From Chitinophagales bacterium (GTDB taxonomy: Bacteria; Bacteroidota; Bacteroidia; Chitinophagales; UBA2359), in the NCBI GenBank assembly GCA_020629335.1, contig JAHDDN010000160.1, positions 1-10,867 on the forward strand: a DNA stretch of 10,867 nucleotides, read 5' to 3'. The notes below the pieces were generated by a model. The model had not been told where the DNA came from, ran no database searches, and saw only the letters and a list, made by a program, of their open reading frames with translations. Position 1 is the first letter of the stretch; every line of letters begins with the position of its first letter. A program made the position numbers and the translations under genes. This document shows, piece after piece, positions 8,022 to 10,867 of the stretch.

Positions 8022-8266
8022 AATAAATAAGTCTGCTTTTTAGAAAAAAAGTGAACTTATTTAAACTTTAACATATTTATAGAATCATTGAAAGGGAGTT
8101 GTTTTGACGAAGTTTGATAAACCAAAGCTATTATTTCGTCAATACTAGGTATTTTTAGTCTAGTAACACTTTGAAAATAGATTAAAATAACTAACTTCAC
8201 TTTTTATTTATAGCATCTATAAAATTAGGTGCCATATATTTTTATTACGTCATTAAATTAATTCTA
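8022..8266 (+). promoter_or_regulatory. AT-rich infC leader with two consecutive hairpins
   Basis: No gene is visible here. TTGACGAA (8104-8111) pairs with TTCGTCAA (8135-8142), extendable by G-U and U-A. TACTAG (8143-8148) then pairs with CTAGTA (8160-8165). These could form a folded leader for infC. A weak promoter-like pair, TTG (8171-8173), 18 nt, TAACTTCA (8192-8199), follows them. infC leaders are regulated in other bacteria (by IF3 itself or by L20), but nothing here matches a known infC or L20 leader that I can identify. Confidence 0.3.
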
Positions 8267-8824
8267 TTGGCAAAAAGAAGATCATCAAGAAATTATCGGA
8301 AGCCTGAACCGAAATTCAAATTCAGGGTAAACGACTCAATTCGAGTTCGTGAAGTGCGTTTAGTAGGCGATAATGTAGAGGAAGGTATTTACTCTGTACA
8401 GAAAGCTTTAAGAATCGCTAGAGAACAAGACTTAGATTTGGTGGAAATAGCCCCAAGCGCTAAACCACCTGTATGCAAAGTAATTGATTATAAGAAATTC
8501 CTCTACGAAAAGAAGAAGAAGGAAAAAGAAATCAAAGCTAAAACAGCTAAAACGGTTATTAAAGAAATCCGATTCGGTCCTAATACCGATGACCATGATT
8601 TTGAGTTTAAAGCTAAACATGCAGAAGAATTCTTGAAAAAAGGAGCAAAGGTGAAAACCTACGTCATGTTTAAAGGACGTTCCATCGTGTTTAAGGAAAG
8701 AGGACAATTATTATTATTGCGTTTTGCACAACGATTAGAAGAATTTGGCTTGCCTGAGCAAATGCCTGTAATGGAAGGTCGTCGAATGTTTATGTTCTTA
8801 GCTCCTAAGAAAAAGAGTAAATAA
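8267..8824 (+). CDS. infC: translation initiation factor IF-3
   Basis: IF3 binds the 30S subunit, blocks premature 50S joining and proofreads the initiator tRNA-start codon match. The 185 residues carry a basic N-terminal extension (1-19), the N domain (about 20-85: RVNDSIRVREVRLVGDN, DLVEIAP, PPVCKVIDYKKFLYE), a lysine-rich linker (81-95) and the C domain (96-180: KEIRFGPNTDDHDFEFK, KAKHAEEFL, MFKGR, PVMEGRRM). The start is TTG at 8267. The frame is open back to a TAA at 8192 with no ATG or GTG, and the next Met is residue 134, so a non-ATG start is unavoidable. In-frame ATT codons at 8261 and 8252 are alternatives and recall the AUU start of E. coli infC. rpmI and rplT, its usual downstream partners, are not in the following spacer; prmA on the other strand comes next. 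Confidence 0.97.
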   Translation: MAKRRSSRNYRKPEPKFKFRVNDSIRVREVRLVGDNVEEGIYSVQKALRIAREQDLDLVEIAPSAKPPVCKVIDYKKFLYEKKKKEKEIKAKTAKTVIKEIRFGPNTDDHDFEFKAKHAEEFLKKGAKVKTYVMFKGRSIVFKERGQLLLLRFAQRLEEFGLPEQMPVMEGRRMFMFLAPKKKSK

Positions 8825-8865
8825 CAAAATGGGCTAGTTTTAGATGCTAAAATTAGCTTTATATA

Positions 8866-9025
8866 GAACTCATTTAAAGTTTTCCTACTGGCTTAGAAAA
8901 TGGCTGTTTTTCCGTATTTCTTCGTTATTTTTTCAGTCCGTAGCCCTGCTATGCACCTCAAAAATGCCTTGAACTACGAAAAAACAGCTAATTTTCAGCT
9001 TCATTATAAAACTTTAAATGAGTTC
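8866..9025. mobile_element. 160-bp foldback (MITE-like) element between convergent genes
   Basis: The ends are a perfect 18-bp inverted repeat: GAACTCATTTAAAGTTTT (8866-8883) and its complement at 9008-9025. Further in, 8896-8914 (GAAAATGGCTG...) is nearly complementary to 8977-8996 (...CAGCTAATTTTC), with one gap and two mismatches. Inside that, CGTA/TACG continue the pairing, so the whole block can form one long imperfect hairpin with an apex around CCGTAGCCCTGCTATGC. It has no ORF. A clear target-site duplication is not visible. It fits a non-autonomous foldback element or an extragenic palindrome in the infC/prmA spacer; no matching transposase is present in the window. Confidence 0.55.
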
Positions 9026-9033
9026 ATAAATAT

Positions 9034-9076
9034 AAAAAGAGTTCGTTAAGAAATAATGCCTTAACGAACTCTTTTC
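9034..9076. terminator. bidirectional intrinsic terminator for infC (+) and prmA (-)
   Basis: AAAAGAGTTCGTTAAG (9035-9050) and CTTAACGAACTCTTTT (9060-9075) form a perfect 16-bp stem with a 9-nt loop. The arms begin with an A-run and end with a T-run, so the transcript ends in U's in either direction. The site lies between the convergent ends of infC and prmA, 32 bp from the prmA stop codon. Confidence 0.85.
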
Positions 9077-9107
9077 TATGGGTAGTAATCTAATATTTGT
9101 TAAATAT

Positions 9108-9944
9108 TTATTTACGAAGTATCAATACAACCCACTTGTTTTTAGTGTACTCTCCTTCTATGCTTAAGCCTAAGTCTAAAGATAGTTGACTCATAGCAGC
9201 AATATCACTGCTTAAGAATCCACTAATAAGTAGATAAGCATTAGCCTTTAACGAATCAGCTAATTTTGAAAGATTAGCCGTTAAGAAGTTACGGTTAATA
9301 TTCGCCAGAATAATGTCATATAATACAGGAGTGGGCAGGCTTTGCTCATCACCTAATGCAGCCTTTATATCTACTTGATTGGCTTCCGCATTCTCTATTG
9401 TATTTTCATACGCCCAACGATCATTATCAACAGCTAAAACTTCCTTAGCTCCCATCATTTTAGCTAAAATGGCTAAAATGCCCGTTCCACATCCAAAGTC
9501 TAATACCTCTTTATCCTTTAATTCCATATCGAGCATACAGGCTGCTACTAAAGAAGTTGTTTCGTGATGTCCAGTGCCAAAAGCCATCTTAGGCTCCATT
9601 AATATCTGATATTGGTACTCCTTATCCACTTCGTGAAAAGGGGCATGAATCAAAAGTCGATTATCAATTTCTACCTTTTGAAAATTACTTTCCCATACTT
9701 CATTCCAGTTTTGTTCTTCCTGAATTTCCAAACGATATTGGATATTCACTAAAGCCTCATATTTACTGACTACCTCTTTCAAAGCAGCTTCCTGAAAATC
9801 AGATTGTAATATAAATGCCTTACATCCATTCTCGGTCTCTTCAAAGGCTTCATAAGCTATAGCTGAAAGCTCAGCAATTAAGACATCCCTCCAAGGCTCC
9901 GTCTGATCCAATTCTATCGCGACTATTTGATAAGTTTGGCTCAT
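9108..9944 (-). CDS. prmA: ribosomal protein L11 methyltransferase
   Basis: SAM-dependent class I methyltransferase that methylates ribosomal protein L11 on lysine residues and its N-terminus. Starting from the ATG at 9944, the product is 278 residues. An N-terminal substrate-recognition domain (about 1-90) precedes the catalytic fold. The family signature FGTGHHETT is at 122-130. SAM motif I VLDFGCGTG is at 147-155, the acidic motif DNDRWA at 173-178 and the catalytic-site ANI motif (ILANINRNFL) at 212-221. An upstream in-frame ATG at 9968 would add MIMNKPKK and overlap tpiA by 20 nt. The 9944 start leaves TAA-AAAA-ATG after the tpiA stop, a tight operon junction, and fits the usual short N-terminus. 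It is probably co-transcribed with tpiA, an arrangement familiar in Bacteroidota, and ends at the terminator at 9034-9076. Confidence 0.95.
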   Translation of the reverse strand: MSQTYQIVAIELDQTEPWRDVLIAELSAIAYEAFEETENGCKAFILQSDFQEAALKEVVSKYEALVNIQYRLEIQEEQNWNEVWESNFQKVEIDNRLLIHAPFHEVDKEYQYQILMEPKMAFGTGHHETTSLVAACMLDMELKDKEVLDFGCGTGILAILAKMMGAKEVLAVDNDRWAYENTIENAEANQVDIKAALGDEQSLPTPVLYDIILANINRNFLTANLSKLADSLKANAYLLISGFLSSDIAAMSQLSLDLGLSIEGEYTKNKWVVLILRK

Positions 9945-9948
9945 TTTT

Positions 9949-10734
9949 TTAGGCTTGTTCATTATCAAACAATATTTTCACTAAGTCTGAAAAATCAGCC
10001 GCCTTCAAAGAGGCTCCACCAATTAATCCACCATCTACATTAATTTGACTCACTAATTCTTTGGCATTAGCAGGTTTCATACTGCCTCCATACAAAATAG
10101 TCATATTGTCAGCCGCTTTTTGATCAAAATGCCCCCCAATAATATCTCGGATGTAATACTGCATTTCGTTGGCCTCAAAAGGCGTAGCCGTTTTACCTGT
10201 ACCAATAGCCCAAATAGGCTCATAAGCCACCACAACATCCTTCACGGCACTATTCGATAACATAAACAAAGAGTTTTGTAGCTGAGTCTTGACAAATAGA
10301 AAATGCCCATCATCATCTCTCTGATCTAACTTCTCTCCAACACAAAGAATAACTTTCAATCCCTTAGACAAAGCCTTTTTCATCTTCTTCAAAATAATGG
10401 CGTCTGTCTCTTTGAAATATTCTCTTCTTTCTGAATGGCCTAAAATCACATACTCTACTCCTAAATCTTTGAGCATATCTGCTGATACTTCTCCCGTATA
10501 GGCCCCATTATCCTCAAAATGACAATTCTGTGCAGCTAATTTTACATTAGGTAATTGTGCCTCTTGAAGCAAGTTGCCCACTAAATGCAAATAAGGAAAA
10601 GGCACCCCAAATAATACCTCAATATGATCTGGCAAGCCAATTCGAATATTTTCAAAGACCCCCTTAACCAAAGCTTCCGCTCCAGCTAAGTCCATATTCA
10701 TCTTCCAATTGCCAGCAATTATTTTCTTTCTCAT
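9949..10734 (-). CDS. tpiA: triosephosphate isomerase
   Basis: Cytoplasmic glycolytic and gluconeogenic enzyme that interconverts dihydroxyacetone phosphate and glyceraldehyde 3-phosphate. At 261 residues it is a normal-length (beta/alpha)8 barrel. The catalytic set is complete: N9 and K11 in AGNWKMN (7-13), H100 in LGHSERR (98-104), C131 in CVGE, and the base E172 in AYEPIWAIGTGKTAT (170-184), which leads into the flexible loop. Phosphate-binding parts are YGGS (215-218) and GLIGGAS (236-242). The ATG at 10734 gives the canonical MRKKIIAGNWKMN start; upstream sequence is A/T-rich without a Shine-Dalgarno motif. It is the first gene of a two-gene operon with prmA, transcribed from a likely promoter at about 10810. 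Confidence 0.99.
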   Translation of the reverse strand: MRKKIIAGNWKMNMDLAGAEALVKGVFENIRIGLPDHIEVLFGVPFPYLHLVGNLLQEAQLPNVKLAAQNCHFEDNGAYTGEVSADMLKDLGVEYVILGHSERREYFKETDAIILKKMKKALSKGLKVILCVGEKLDQRDDDGHFLFVKTQLQNSLFMLSNSAVKDVVVAYEPIWAIGTGKTATPFEANEMQYYIRDIIGGHFDQKAADNMTILYGGSMKPANAKELVSQINVDGGLIGGASLKAADFSDLVKILFDNEQA

Positions 10735-10806
10735 GTCTATATTGTTTAATTGAATTATTTCTTTTTATTTGGAATTAAATTTTGAAAAATCGAATTTTCC
10801 TAAAAG

Positions 10807-10814
10807 CAAAACTA
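10807..10814 (-). promoter_or_regulatory. candidate -7 box of the tpiA-prmA promoter
   Basis: On the minus strand the octamer TAGTTTTG is a perfect TAnnTTTG box 73-80 nt upstream of the tpiA ATG. No TTG lies at the expected -33 position, because that region is occupied by the ATGAACT tandem repeats, whose first unit the -7 box touches. It is the best promoter candidate for tpiA, but incomplete. Confidence 0.4.
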
Positions 10815-10867
10815 GTTCATAGTTCATAGTTCATAGTTCATAGTTCATAGTTCATAGTTCATAGTTC
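10814..10867. repeat. 7-bp tandem repeat (AGTTCAT)n at the tpiA promoter
   Basis: Seven perfect copies of AGTTCAT (10814-10862) plus AGTTC run to the window end, so the array is incomplete. On the minus strand the unit reads ATGAACT and covers the region where the -33 box and upstream promoter sequence of tpiA should lie. Copy-number change by slippage is plausible for such a perfect array. Confidence 0.9.

Noticed and set aside
8825..9107. rpmI or rplT remnant after infC
   Set aside because: No L35-like start (MPKMKTK) or L20-like sequence in any frame. The spacer is filled by the foldback element and terminator.
9945..9968. Longer prmA N-terminus starting at the ATG at 9968
   Set aside because: It adds eight residues not typical of PrmA and overlaps tpiA by 20 nt. 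The ATG at 9944 sits four nt after the tpiA stop in A-rich context.

Overview
The window looks like the chromosome of an AT-rich member of the Bacteroidota, probably from the Saprospiria. Three signs point there. The large surface protein ends in a type IX secretion (T9SS) sorting domain. Start codons are preceded by A-rich sequence rather than Shine-Dalgarno motifs. Several spacers carry promoters of the Bacteroidota type (TTG, about 20 nt, TAnnTTTG). The phylum call is well supported; the class is a guess from protein flavour and repeat content.

Layout. 1-40: a degenerate 8-bp tandem repeat. 42-3272 (-): a secreted leucine-rich-repeat (LRR) protein with thrombospondin type 3 calcium-binding repeats and a T9SS tail. 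3273-3879: spacer with divergent promoters and a REP-like hairpin. 3880-5319 (+): an unrecognised, probably all-helical protein. 5320-5875: a repeat-rich spacer that is also the thrS leader. 5876-7801 (+): thrS. 7802-8266: a second copy of the spacer repeat in inverted orientation, then the infC leader. 8267-8824 (+): infC with a non-ATG start. 8825-9107: a 160-bp foldback element and a strong bidirectional terminator between convergent genes. 9108-9944 (-) and 9949-10734 (-): a tpiA-prmA operon. 10814-10867: a 7-bp tandem repeat that runs off the window.

The conserved genes serve translation (threonyl-tRNA synthetase, initiation factor IF3, L11 methyltransferase) and glycolysis (triosephosphate isomerase). 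thrS and infC keep the common thrS-infC order but are pushed about 465 bp apart by a repeat element. The usual rpmI-rplT genes do not follow infC.

The most interesting material is non-coding. (1) Two related elements of about 220 bp flank thrS in inverted orientation. Each has a hairpin of unrelated sequence followed by a conserved module of about 140 bp. A stem in that module keeps its pairing through a compensatory G-C to A-T change, so it looks like a structured RNA or foldback DNA family. (2) A perfect 11-bp hairpin just upstream of thrS shows the threonine anticodon CGU in a UUCGUAG loop context, at nearly the same distance from the start codon as the tRNA-mimicking operator of E. coli thrS. 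It is a candidate ThrRS autoregulatory site in Bacteroidota. (3) infC has no possible ATG start, which fits the family's known start-codon autoregulation. No defence system, CRISPR array, tRNA, rRNA or transposase gene was seen.
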